Shown here piece by piece: positions 15,763-22,980 of a DNA stretch of 64,000 nucleotides. Under the pieces are notes generated by a model. That model had not been told where the DNA came from. It saw nothing but the letters and a program-made list of their open reading frames with translations, and ran no database searches. The number at the start of each line of letters is the position of its first letter. The first letter of the stretch is position 1. The stretch covers positions 62,526-126,525 of the forward strand of contig NZ_SJPR01000008.1 of the NCBI RefSeq assembly GCF_007859955.1, in the 5' to 3' direction. Made by a program: the position numbers and the translations under genes. The DNA is from Botrimarina colliarenosi. Lineage in GTDB: Bacteria > Planctomycetota > Planctomycetia > Pirellulales > Lacipirellulaceae.

Positions 15763-17730
15763 TTGACTGAATCGGAGACGACCTTGCCCCTGCTCGCCGC
15801 CGCGCAGTTCAGCGACCAAGTGGTGGTCGCGGTCTATCTGCTCGGCAGCCTGGCGCTCGGGATCGTCGCCAGCCGCTTTTTTCGGTCGCCCAAGGGAGAG
15901 GGCCCGCTGGCAGCGGGCGAGAGTGATTCCGAGGACGATTACTTCCTCGCCGGCCGCCGCGTCCCGGGCTGGGTGAACGGCATCTCGTACGCGGCCACCG
16001 CCCTGAACGCCGACGTCGGCCCCACCTACTGCGGCTTCGCCGTGGTGGTCGGCCTGCCGATCGCCTTCTTCTACCTGCCGCGCTTCGCGCTGGCGTGGAT
16101 GATCGCGGCGGTGATCTTTGCGGTCCGCTGGCGGCAGCTCGGCGTGCGGACCGGACCCGAATTCTACGCCTTGCGGTTCGGCGGGCAGCGGACGCGTTTC
16201 GTCCGCGTCTACTCGTCGCTGTTCGCGGTCTGCGTGAACATGGCGCCTTGGATCGGCGCCGGGCTGCTGGGGGTCCACAAGATCTTTGGGCCCGCCTTCG
16301 GCATCGACGACGCCCTCGCCGCCGACTGGGGCGTCACCGACCCGAAGACGATCACGCTATCAATCGTGCTGCCGGTGTTGATGATCTATGTCTGGATCGG
16401 CGGCTTCGCGGGCGTCGTGGTCACCGACGTGATGCAGACGCTCGTTATCGTCGCGTCGAGCGTCGTGCTGCTCGTCTCGGTCCTCTGGATGCATGGCGGG
16501 CCCGCGGGTTTGACAGCGGCGATCGAGGCGTCGCTCCCCGAGCGCTCGGCCGAGGTCCTCTCGACGTGGCCCGTCTGGGGACACCGTGTGCTGGGGCCGA
16601 TGGTGGTGCTCGCCTGGCTGATCGTCCCAACCGTCGGTCGGGGCGGATCGGTCGATCTCGAAGGCCAGCGGCTCTTCTCTTGCAAAAGCGACCGCGACGC
16701 GGCCCACATGAATGTCTGGGCGGTGATCGGCCTGTTTGTGATGCTGCTGCTGTTGACCCTGCCGTCGCTCGGCCTGTTGGTGAACCACCCCGAGCTGTAC
16801 CTCGCCGAGCCCTCGCAGCGCGAGACCGCCTACGCCCTGCTACTCGACGAGTACCTGCCGGCGGGGCTCTACGGTGTCGCGCTGGCGGCCTTGTTGGCGA
16901 GCGTTATGTCGACCATTTCGAGCCACTTGAGCTATGGATCGCAAACGCTCGTCAACGACGTCGCGCGGCAGATCCTTCCCCACGCGAGTTTCTTGGCGCC
17001 CGGCTCGAAGGGCGCCGTCTGGGCCGGCCGCGTCCTGATGCTGGCGATCTTGGCGGTCGGCGTCGCCGTGACGTTCAACGCCGACTCGCTGATCGGCATC
17101 GCCATCGTGCTGGCCGGCATGTACGGCGCGACCGCCACGGTCTATTGGGGGCAGTGGTGGTGGTGGCGCGTCAACTTCTGGAGCTGGCTCACCGCGATGG
17201 TCGGTGGGCCGTGCGTCTATGTGCTGCTCGGGGGGCTGACGGCCGGCCCGGTCGCGATCTCCGGCGTACTCAGCGCCTTCCCCGCCTGGGCCGAGGCCCG
17301 CGCCGCCGGCGAGTCGGCCGCCCAAGGGATGGACATGCTGCAAGCCGCCGTCGGCATGGCGATCACCTTCGCCGCTTGGGTCACCGTCACCCTGCTAACG
17401 CGGCCCGAGCCGATGGAGATTCTCAAGACCTTCTATCGCCGCGCCCGCCCGATGGGGGCGTGGTCCCCGGTCCGCGCGGCGTGCGTCGCGGAAGACTCCG
17501 CCTGGACGCCGCCACCCGAAGGCCTGCTCATCGCGGGCCTCGGCGTCGCGGTCATCGGCGCGGTGGCGATCTCGGCGGGCGTGCTGGCGGCGTCGAACCT
17601 GTTCGTCGGCCGCTGGGCCGAAGCCGCCGCCTTCACCGCGGTCACGGTGGCGATGGGCGCGTGGTTCGCGCGGCTCTTTGATCGACGGATGGGCCAGCTC
17701 GACGCGGACAGCGCGGGCGAGCGGCGTTAG
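15763..17730 (+). CDS. Sodium:solute symporter (SSS family)
   Basis: The 655-residue integral membrane protein has about 13-15 hydrophobic segments. The first (VVVAVYLLGSLALGIVA) is followed by DDYFLAGRRVPGWVNGISYAATALNADVG, the typical SSS signature of a Gly-Arg loop and TM2. SVMSTISSHLSYGSQTLVNDV near residue 385 is the conserved Na+-site helix. A C-terminal extension with three further hydrophobic stretches (residues 480-640) is longer than in simple SSS members. The start is uncertain: TTG 15763, or TTG 15784, which has a GGAG 6 bases upstream and is better supported; no ATG lies near. The substrate is probably a sugar or sugar acid handled by the preceding oxidoreductases (inference). 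Confidence 0.85.
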   Translation: MTESETTLPLLAAAQFSDQVVVAVYLLGSLALGIVASRFFRSPKGEGPLAAGESDSEDDYFLAGRRVPGWVNGISYAATALNADVGPTYCGFAVVVGLPIAFFYLPRFALAWMIAAVIFAVRWRQLGVRTGPEFYALRFGGQRTRFVRVYSSLFAVCVNMAPWIGAGLLGVHKIFGPAFGIDDALAADWGVTDPKTITLSIVLPVLMIYVWIGGFAGVVVTDVMQTLVIVASSVVLLVSVLWMHGGPAGLTAAIEASLPERSAEVLSTWPVWGHRVLGPMVVLAWLIVPTVGRGGSVDLEGQRLFSCKSDRDAAHMNVWAVIGLFVMLLLLTLPSLGLLVNHPELYLAEPSQRETAYALLLDEYLPAGLYGVALAALLASVMSTISSHLSYGSQTLVNDVARQILPHASFLAPGSKGAVWAGRVLMLAILAVGVAVTFNADSLIGIAIVLAGMYGATATVYWGQWWWWRVNFWSWLTAMVGGPCVYVLLGGLTAGPVAISGVLSAFPAWAEARAAGESAAQGMDMLQAAVGMAITFAAWVTVTLLTRPEPMEILKTFYRRARPMGAWSPVRAACVAEDSAWTPPPEGLLIAGLGVAVIGAVAISAGVLAASNLFVGRWAEAAAFTAVTVAMGAWFARLFDRRMGQLDADSAGERR

Positions 17731-18167
17731 TGCCGACGGCGGGCGTGTTGCTACGGCTTCTTGCACTCAACGCCGCCGTGGCACTTGATTGACTTCGGCG
17801 CCTTTAGCCGTGACGGCTTCTCGCGCCGGTGGATTATTGACCCCCGGGCGAATGGCGCCGAGGTGATTTCCCCCGACGGCAGTTTCTGCGATACTGAACC
17901 CGCTAAGAACGATGCAGCTGAGGCAGGTTCAGGCGTTCCGAAACTGGCCGAGGTTGTGACAACCTCTGCGGCGTAGACGCCCACCAGATTGCGGTACGTG
18001 ATGACCCCCGCGGGGAGTTTCGGGGGCACAAAAGGCGTGCGGTTTTGCTACAATTGATGGAAGTCTTATTTACGCTTTTTTTGGATAAGCAGTCCTGCGC
18101 GGACTTATCTACATTTTTTGTGTCTAATAACAAGTATGTTGCTTTGGTAATCTGCCGCGTGTTGCCC
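17731..18167. other. Gene-poor transition with drop in GC
   Basis: No convincing gene was found. A weak minus-strand reading frame (17751-18029, GTG start) and a plus one from a TTG at 17761 have no recognisable family. A short palindrome GAGGTTGTGACAACCTC spans 17950-17966. From about 18050 the base composition turns AT-rich (runs of T, TTTACGCTTTTTTTGG), marking the left edge of the SMI1 gene segment; this AT-rich leader probably holds its promoter. Confidence 0.5.
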
Positions 18168-18605
18168 ATGTATGACGCACTAAAATTAGAATTGCGCGAC
18201 GCCTTTAACGCCCTGCCCGGCGGCTGCCGGTTCCCGCCTGCTTCCGATTCAGAAATTACTGCCTTTGAATCCCAATTCGGACGAATGCCCGATGCATTCA
18301 GATGGTTCCTGACAGAATGTGGCGGCGGAACAATTGGCTCCGAATGGGTCGATGGCATAAATGAACTACCAATCACGCATCAAAAATACGCAAATGAAAC
18401 GCGAGGCGATGACGGCTGGTCGATGCGTGGCGTTTTCATCATCGGCTGGGACAGTGCCGGAAATCCATTTGGTATTGATCGGGCAACCGGTAGCATACTC
18501 GTTGAAGATCATGACTTCGGTGGCGTTCACGAACTTGCACCTTCATTCGAATCATTCCTTGTTCGGGGACTGCTCGAAAATGATCGCAACTTAACAAACG
18601 GATGA
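18168..18605 (+). CDS. SMI1/KNR4-family protein
   Basis: The 145-residue protein has the SMI1/KNR4 fold pattern: an N-terminal helix (ALKLELRDAFNAL), the ITAFESQFGRMPDAFRWFLTECGGG segment, a central VFIIGWDSAGNPFGID strand pair and ILVEDHDFGGVHELAPSFESFL near the end. In bacteria this family commonly serves as immunity proteins against polymorphic or contact-dependent toxins, but no toxin gene is adjacent. Codon and base composition are clearly more AT-rich than the neighbours, indicating recent acquisition. Its TGA stop lies inside an attC-like palindrome (18589-18683), as in integron gene cassettes. The ATG at 18168 is preferred; the upstream in-frame part to 18045 is AT-rich and not family-like. 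Confidence 0.8.
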   Translation: MYDALKLELRDAFNALPGGCRFPPASDSEITAFESQFGRMPDAFRWFLTECGGGTIGSEWVDGINELPITHQKYANETRGDDGWSMRGVFIIGWDSAGNPFGIDRATGSILVEDHDFGGVHELAPSFESFLVRGLLENDRNLTNG

Positions 18606-18683
18606 GCCGGAGCCGGAAAAGTCGGGCTGGCTCGCTTCGCTCGTTCACGTCAACTCCCGGCCCGGTTATCCTTGACGTTATGC
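18589..18683 (+). other. attC-like imperfect palindrome (possible integron cassette site)
   Basis: The 95-bp element starts with ACTTAAC, a perfect fit to the RYYYAAC core, and ends with GTTATGC, which fits GTTRRRY at six of seven positions. The inner arms GGATGAGCCGG...CCGG and CCGGCCCGGTTATCC are near-complementary, leaving a central part of about 40 bases with its own GCTGGCTCGCTTCGCTCG stem. Size, core boxes and overlap with the stop of the SMI1 gene match the attC architecture. No integrase gene is in the window. Confidence 0.5.
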
Positions 18684-18880
18684 GGCTGCCTCTTAACTAA
18701 CAGCGGTGTGCCCAACCTCAGCGATTTTGGGCCAAGTTCTTCGACGTACCGGCGTGAAACTTCTCAGCACGTTCAGGGGGGCCCAACCTGCTGAGGTGCT
18801 GCTCTTCTAAAGTCAGGCAAGGAACTGCCGAAGTCTTTCCGGTTTCACCGGCCACCGCACTTTCAGCGATACTCATTGAT
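18684..18880. other. Gap after attC-like site
   Basis: No gene was recognised. Two related stretches, GTGCCCAACCTCAGC (near 18707) and GGGCCCAACCTGCTGAGGTG (near 18780), suggest a decayed repeat. Confidence 0.35.
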
Positions 18881-19981
18881 TCACTCGCTGTACAACGAGT
18901 CAAACACCGCTGCGTGCTCGTTCAGCCCTTCGTAGTAGAAAAAGACTTCGCCGGTGAAACCGAGCTCGCGGTTGATCTCGACCATCGCGCGGACCTTCTC
19001 GCTCGGCAGGTCGTAGCCGCCGCCCAGCGCGATGAGCACGCCCGGGAACACTTTGGAGAGGGCCTCGGCGGGGACCTGCTGCTTCATGGCGGCGAGCGTC
19101 GTGCGGTACGACTTCGGGTCGCGGCGGTAGACCTGGGGGCAGAACTCGTCGCCCCATCCTTCTCGCGCCCAGCGGGGCCAGTCTTGCAGGTAGTTGTTGC
19201 GGCTCCAGGGCCAAACGCTCGGCGCCCACGAGACGCACAGCTCGGGGTCGAGCGCCTTGAGCTCGTGGTAGGCGCGCTCGACGAACCGGCTCAGCTTGTC
19301 GGCCCGCCACTGGATCCAGTCGGCGTCCTTGGGATCGTCGGGCGGGGCGGCGCCGTTGTGCTCGGATCGATAAAGAGCGACCGTGAGCGGGTCGTAGCCG
19401 CCCGTGTTGGGGAGGGCCGGCAGGCGGTCGTCCCCTTGCACGCCGTCGATGTCGTAGTTGATGACGACCTCTTTGAGCATCGCTAGCAGAAAGTCTTGCA
19501 CGGCTGGGTCAAACGCGTTCATCCACTGAAAGCCATTGCGACTCACCAGGGCGCCCTGGCGGTCGAGCGCGGCCCACTCGGGACGCCGCTCCAGCAGCGG
19601 GCCACCCTCGGGGTGGTGATAACTGCAACTGAAGCCGAACTCGAACCACGCCACCACACGGATGTCGGCCGCGTGGGCCAGCTCGATCAGCTTCGCAAGC
19701 GGGTCGCTTCCCTCAAGCCGCGGGTCGATCGTGACGCCGAACTCACGCCGCATCAGCTCGCTGGGATAGAGCGTGACGCCCCGATTCCAGGTGACGACGT
19801 AGATCGTGTTGACGCCAACCGCGTCGCAGCGATCGACGACCGACTTGAGGTAATCGCCGGACGACTGCCCCCCCTTCGAGAGATGGGCGAGCCACACGCC
19901 GCGCACCGGCTCCGTGGCAAGCGTGGTCGAAAAGAGTGAACCACCAAGGAACAAAGGAACGAAGAGCAACCTACAAAACAT
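18881..19981 (-). CDS. Exported GHL10 glycosidase (DigH-like)
   Basis: The 366-residue protein has a signal peptide (MFCRLLFVPLFLGGSLFSTTLA) and one GHL10/DUF187 domain: VRGVWLAHLSKGG, GVNTIYVVTWNRGVTLYPS, VVAWFEFGFSC, WMNAFDPAVQDFL, YDIDGVQGDDRLPALP, CVSWAPSVWPWSRNNYLQDWPRW and FCPQVYRRD. In E. coli the GHL10 protein DigH cleaves peptidoglycan glycan strands lacking stem peptides; a similar role is plausible given the AnmK-like gene upstream, but is an inference. Acidic candidates are the DD in QGDDR and the Glu in FEFGFS. The chosen ATG lies 5 bases after the stop of the paralogous upstream gene. The hydrophobic core of its signal peptide (FVPLFLGGS) is encoded by an arm of a dispersed inverted repeat. 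Confidence 0.82.
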   Translation of the reverse strand: MFCRLLFVPLFLGGSLFSTTLATEPVRGVWLAHLSKGGQSSGDYLKSVVDRCDAVGVNTIYVVTWNRGVTLYPSELMRREFGVTIDPRLEGSDPLAKLIELAHAADIRVVAWFEFGFSCSYHHPEGGPLLERRPEWAALDRQGALVSRNGFQWMNAFDPAVQDFLLAMLKEVVINYDIDGVQGDDRLPALPNTGGYDPLTVALYRSEHNGAAPPDDPKDADWIQWRADKLSRFVERAYHELKALDPELCVSWAPSVWPWSRNNYLQDWPRWAREGWGDEFCPQVYRRDPKSYRTTLAAMKQQVPAEALSKVFPGVLIALGGGYDLPSEKVRAMVEINRELGFTGEVFFYYEGLNEHAAVFDSLYSE

Positions 19982-20011
19982 GGTCGTTAGTTCCTTCGTT
20001 CCTTGGTGGTT
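19939..20011. repeat. Inverted repeat, AACCACnAAGGAACG family, copy 3 (within coding sequence)
   Basis: The arms 19939-19964 (AACCACCAAGGAACAAAGGA...) and 19985-20011 are near-perfect reverse complements around a 20-base loop. The right arm encodes the last residues of the upstream gene (ITTKERRN and stop) and the left arm encodes part of the next gene's signal peptide. Read on the minus strand, the arm also offers GAAGG as ribosome binding site for the downstream start. Confidence 0.8.
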
Positions 20012-21633
20012 ATTCCAGCGGCGCCAAGGAACAGCATCGGTAGCAGGAAGCAAGACGACGGCTCGGGGACCGTTGTCGCAGTCGGCGCTGTGTAGCCGTA
20101 GCCGCCCGACCAAAGGTCGTAGTCAAGTAGGTTGACGAAGTTGTCGCCGTTGGCGTCCGCACGGAGGTCGGTGATGGAAGCGAACGTGTCGCGCCAGATC
20201 GTATATTCGGCGGCGTTGACGAGGCCGTCGCCGTTGAAGTCGGCCGGCTCGACAGGGCGTCGGTCGGCGAGCAGCTCGACACGGGTCGCCCCGAAGACGG
20301 TCAGCTCGCGCTCGCCCGCCGGGAAGTAGCCGACCGACAGCTCCCGCCACTCGCCGCCGATCTCGGCGATGAGGCTGTAGGCGCTGCCTTCTTGAATCTC
20401 GACGCTCCAGCGGTTGACGCCCGCGGCCGAGGCCACGACCGGCACGGCGCGGTGGCCGGGGCCGAACTGCGGGTTCAGCGCTTCGCCCTGCTCCGCCACG
20501 TCGTAGAACGCGGTCAGCTCGTCGGCGAACTCGTCGCGGACAAACTTGCTGTAGAAGAGCGCATGGCCGCCGGCGCCGACTTGGCGGGTCCGCTCGATCA
20601 TCGCCTCGACATCGGCGTAGGGCGTGTTGGCCCCCGATCCGTTGCCACGCAGGCCGACGACGAGCTCCTGCCGCTCCGCCACGGAGAACTGGTTCACCTG
20701 GCCCGTGAGGGTCGCGTTGAACGACGCGTAATTGTCGCGGTAGACCTGCACGGCGTACTCGTCAAACAGCCCCGCGTCTTGCCAGACGGGCCACTCGGCG
20801 TTGTAGTTCACGTCGGAAAAGTTCGTGATCGACGGACTCACCGACAGCAGCAGGTCGGGCCGCACGGCGTGGACCGCGGCGGTCAGTTCCTCGGCGAACA
20901 GCGTGACCTTGTCCTGCCGCCACGAGCGGAAGTTAGCGTCGTCGACACTCGCCGGCAGCGACCGGCCGGTCTCTTGCTGATAGAGGGCCGCGGTGGTGGC
21001 GTCCCAACCGAACTCGCGCGGCCACGCCAGCCGGTCGTCGAACTGCAGGCCGTCGAGGTCGTAGTTTACAACCGTTTCGAGCGTAAGGTCGATCAGGAAC
21101 TGTCGCACCTCGGGAACGGCGGGGTTCATCCAGGCGAAACCGTTGGAGCTATTGCCGAGCCGGCCCGATTGGTCCCGCAGCAGCCAGCCGTTGTCGCGCA
21201 TCTTGGCGCCGAGCGGCGTCGCGGTGTTGCCGCCCGTCCCCACGAACTCAGCGGCGAAACCATACTCGAACCAGCCGATGTAGTTGAGCTCGTTGCGGTG
21301 CGCCTCGGTCACGGTCTCTTGGACGAGGTCCCGAGAGTTCCCCAGGTAGGACGCCCGGTCGGGGCCCGCCATCGCGGCGAGCGTCGGCGACGGGTAGTTC
21401 GTGTAGCCGTTCTTCCAGGTCTCGACGTAGACGGTGTTGAGACCAATGTGGCGGAGGTCGGCCATGACGGCGGCCGTGTTGGCGCCGGTACGGATGTGGT
21501 CCTCCGCACCGGTCGTGGTAAGCCACGTGCCGCGGACCTCGGGCGCGGCGGCCTCGACGATTACGGGGAGGGCGCAAGCGGCGAAGACGGCCGCATGAGT
21601 CGCAGCGAGGCGACGGAGAAAATGTATCGGCAT
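19987..21633 (-). CDS. Exported GHL10 glycosidase with dockerin-like unit and PEP-CTERM
   Basis: The 548-residue product has a signal peptide (MPIHFLRRLAATHAAVFAACALPVI, cleaved near VEAAA) and a GHL10 domain at about residues 32-370. Visible motifs are VRGTWLTTTG, GLNTVYVETWKNGYTNYPS, YIGWFEYGFAAEF, GFAWMNPAVPEVRQFL, VNYDLDGLQFDDRLAWP and LLSVSPSITNFSDVNYNAEWPVWQ. A beta-rich linker follows. A dockerin-like calcium-binding pair then spans about residues 460-515 (DFNGDGLVNAAEYTIWRD and DANGDNFVNLLDYDLW), and the protein ends in a PEP-CTERM anchor (VPEPSSCFLLPMLFLGAAG). It is a paralogue of the gene 5 bp downstream, which lacks dockerin and PEP-CTERM. The last eight codons come from an inverted-repeat arm. 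Confidence 0.85.
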   Translation of the reverse strand: MPIHFLRRLAATHAAVFAACALPVIVEAAAPEVRGTWLTTTGAEDHIRTGANTAAVMADLRHIGLNTVYVETWKNGYTNYPSPTLAAMAGPDRASYLGNSRDLVQETVTEAHRNELNYIGWFEYGFAAEFVGTGGNTATPLGAKMRDNGWLLRDQSGRLGNSSNGFAWMNPAVPEVRQFLIDLTLETVVNYDLDGLQFDDRLAWPREFGWDATTAALYQQETGRSLPASVDDANFRSWRQDKVTLFAEELTAAVHAVRPDLLLSVSPSITNFSDVNYNAEWPVWQDAGLFDEYAVQVYRDNYASFNATLTGQVNQFSVAERQELVVGLRGNGSGANTPYADVEAMIERTRQVGAGGHALFYSKFVRDEFADELTAFYDVAEQGEALNPQFGPGHRAVPVVASAAGVNRWSVEIQEGSAYSLIAEIGGEWRELSVGYFPAGERELTVFGATRVELLADRRPVEPADFNGDGLVNAAEYTIWRDTFASITDLRADANGDNFVNLLDYDLWSGGYGYTAPTATTVPEPSSCFLLPMLFLGAAGITTKERRN

Positions 21634-21744
21634 GGGGGACGAGGCTCCTGCTGTTCCACTTGCAACCCTAGTCGGCGGCAAAATCACGTCAATCGCCGGG
21701 AGCACATCGAAGTCGAACCAAGCCCGGCGCTTCACGCCGCCCCG

Positions 21745-22824
21745 TCAGTCGATATTGTCCCACTTGGTCGATAGCCCCGCGCTGCCGGCCGAGCGGCAGC
21801 CGGTCGTCTCGGGCGTCGAGACCGGCAGCCCCCGCTGGTAGCGGATCGCGAGCCAACCGAAACACTCCGCCTGCATGGTGTCGGGGTTGAGCCCGCGTTG
21901 GTGGACGTTGCGGACCTCGTCGAAAGCCTCGGCCAGTCGGGCCAGGATCAGCGGGTGGCGGCTGCCGGGGCCCGTCACCCAGGCGAGCCGCGGCCGTTCC
22001 GGCAATTGTCCGACGGCCGAGACGACCGACTCGGCGATGACGGCGCAGATCGTGGCGGCGCCGTCGTGCGGGCTCAACCCCGAGACGTCGATCCGCTCGA
22101 AGTCCGACCGCGACGGCGTCCGCGGCAACGGCCGCGAGAAGAACGGGCTCTGCAGCGCGTAGCGGACACTCGCCTGATCGACGACGCCAGCCGACGAGAC
22201 CGCGCCGTCACGGTCGTGCGGCGCCTCGGCGACCTCTTGGACCCATTCGTCGAGGAGCTCGACGCCGGGGCCCACATCGCCCGCGATAATGTCGTTGGCT
22301 TGGCTCAGCCAGGTGAGACTCGTCACGGCGGCGAAGTTGACCATCAAGGCGGGGCGGGGCTCGCGGGCCATCAAGGCCCAGTGGTACATCGCCTCGAGCG
22401 GCGCCCCCTGCCCGCCGATCGCCATGTCGTAACGGCGGAAGTCCGTAACGACCGGCAGGCCCGTCAGTTCGCCGAGCAGCCACGGGTTGCCGATCTGCAG
22501 CGAGAGCCCCTCGGATGGCATCCGGCGGAGCGTGTAGCCATCGAGGCCGACCACCTCGGCGGCGGCCATCTCGACGGGGTGGCGCTCTCTCAGCAGCTCG
22601 ACGGCGGCGGCGTAGGCGTGCGTCAGCTCCCGCTCGAGCCGCAAGATCTCCGTCGTCGGCAGGTCGTTCTGGGTCGCCTCGACGAGGCCCCAGTGGAGGC
22701 TTTCGTCGCACGGGGAACTGACGCCGCCGATCGGCGTGACCTCGTCGCGGCCGTCGCTGTGGATCAGCGCAGCCTCGACGGCGTCGCCGGTCACCGACGA
22801 CATGATCCCCACCGCGTATCGCAT
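21745..22824 (-). CDS. Degenerate AnmK paralogue (probable pseudokinase)
   Basis: The 359-residue product aligns along its full length with the intact AnmK at 61098-62183: VTDFRRYDMAIGGQGAPLEAMYHWAL against VSDFRRNDIAGGGQGAPLAAMFHRAL, and CRSAG against CSEPL at the end. Motifs needed by anhydro-N-acetylmuramate kinase are altered: MSGTSxDGVDAAL became MSSVTGDAVEAAL (phosphate loop lost), FHGHTIRH became LDGYTLRR, NLGGVANVTW became NFAAVTSLTW, GDTGPG became GDVGPG (catalytic Asp kept), and GGGVKHP became GPGSRHP. The reading frame is intact, so it looks selected for a non-catalytic or altered function. A TTG at 22842 is an alternative start. The two GHL10 genes follow on the same strand, and a XylR-type regulator is divergent. 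Confidence 0.85.
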   Translation of the reverse strand: MRYAVGIMSSVTGDAVEAALIHSDGRDEVTPIGGVSSPCDESLHWGLVEATQNDLPTTEILRLERELTHAYAAAVELLRERHPVEMAAAEVVGLDGYTLRRMPSEGLSLQIGNPWLLGELTGLPVVTDFRRYDMAIGGQGAPLEAMYHWALMAREPRPALMVNFAAVTSLTWLSQANDIIAGDVGPGVELLDEWVQEVAEAPHDRDGAVSSAGVVDQASVRYALQSPFFSRPLPRTPSRSDFERIDVSGLSPHDGAATICAVIAESVVSAVGQLPERPRLAWVTGPGSRHPLILARLAEAFDEVRNVHQRGLNPDTMQAECFGWLAIRYQRGLPVSTPETTGCRSAGSAGLSTKWDNID

Positions 22825-22980
22825 CACATCGTCGCGAGCCAATTGAATCTCACGGGAAAAAAGGAGTGAACCGATCCATTCGATTTATAGGATTCGCCAC
22901 GAAAACGACCGTACCAACCTGCGCGGCGCCCGCCTATCCTTTCGCAGCCGCCTCCCCTTGCCCCGCCTCAGGCCGCCGCT

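Noticed and set aside
17751..18029. Minus-strand reading frame of 92 codons after the symporter
   Set aside because: GTG start without ribosome site, no recognisable motif, spans the GC transition; could be a relic but cannot be supported.
20392..21774. Plus-strand frame of 460 codons antisense to the GHL10 gene
   Set aside because: Lacks domains and signal; the opposite strand encodes a clear GHL10-dockerin-PEP-CTERM protein.
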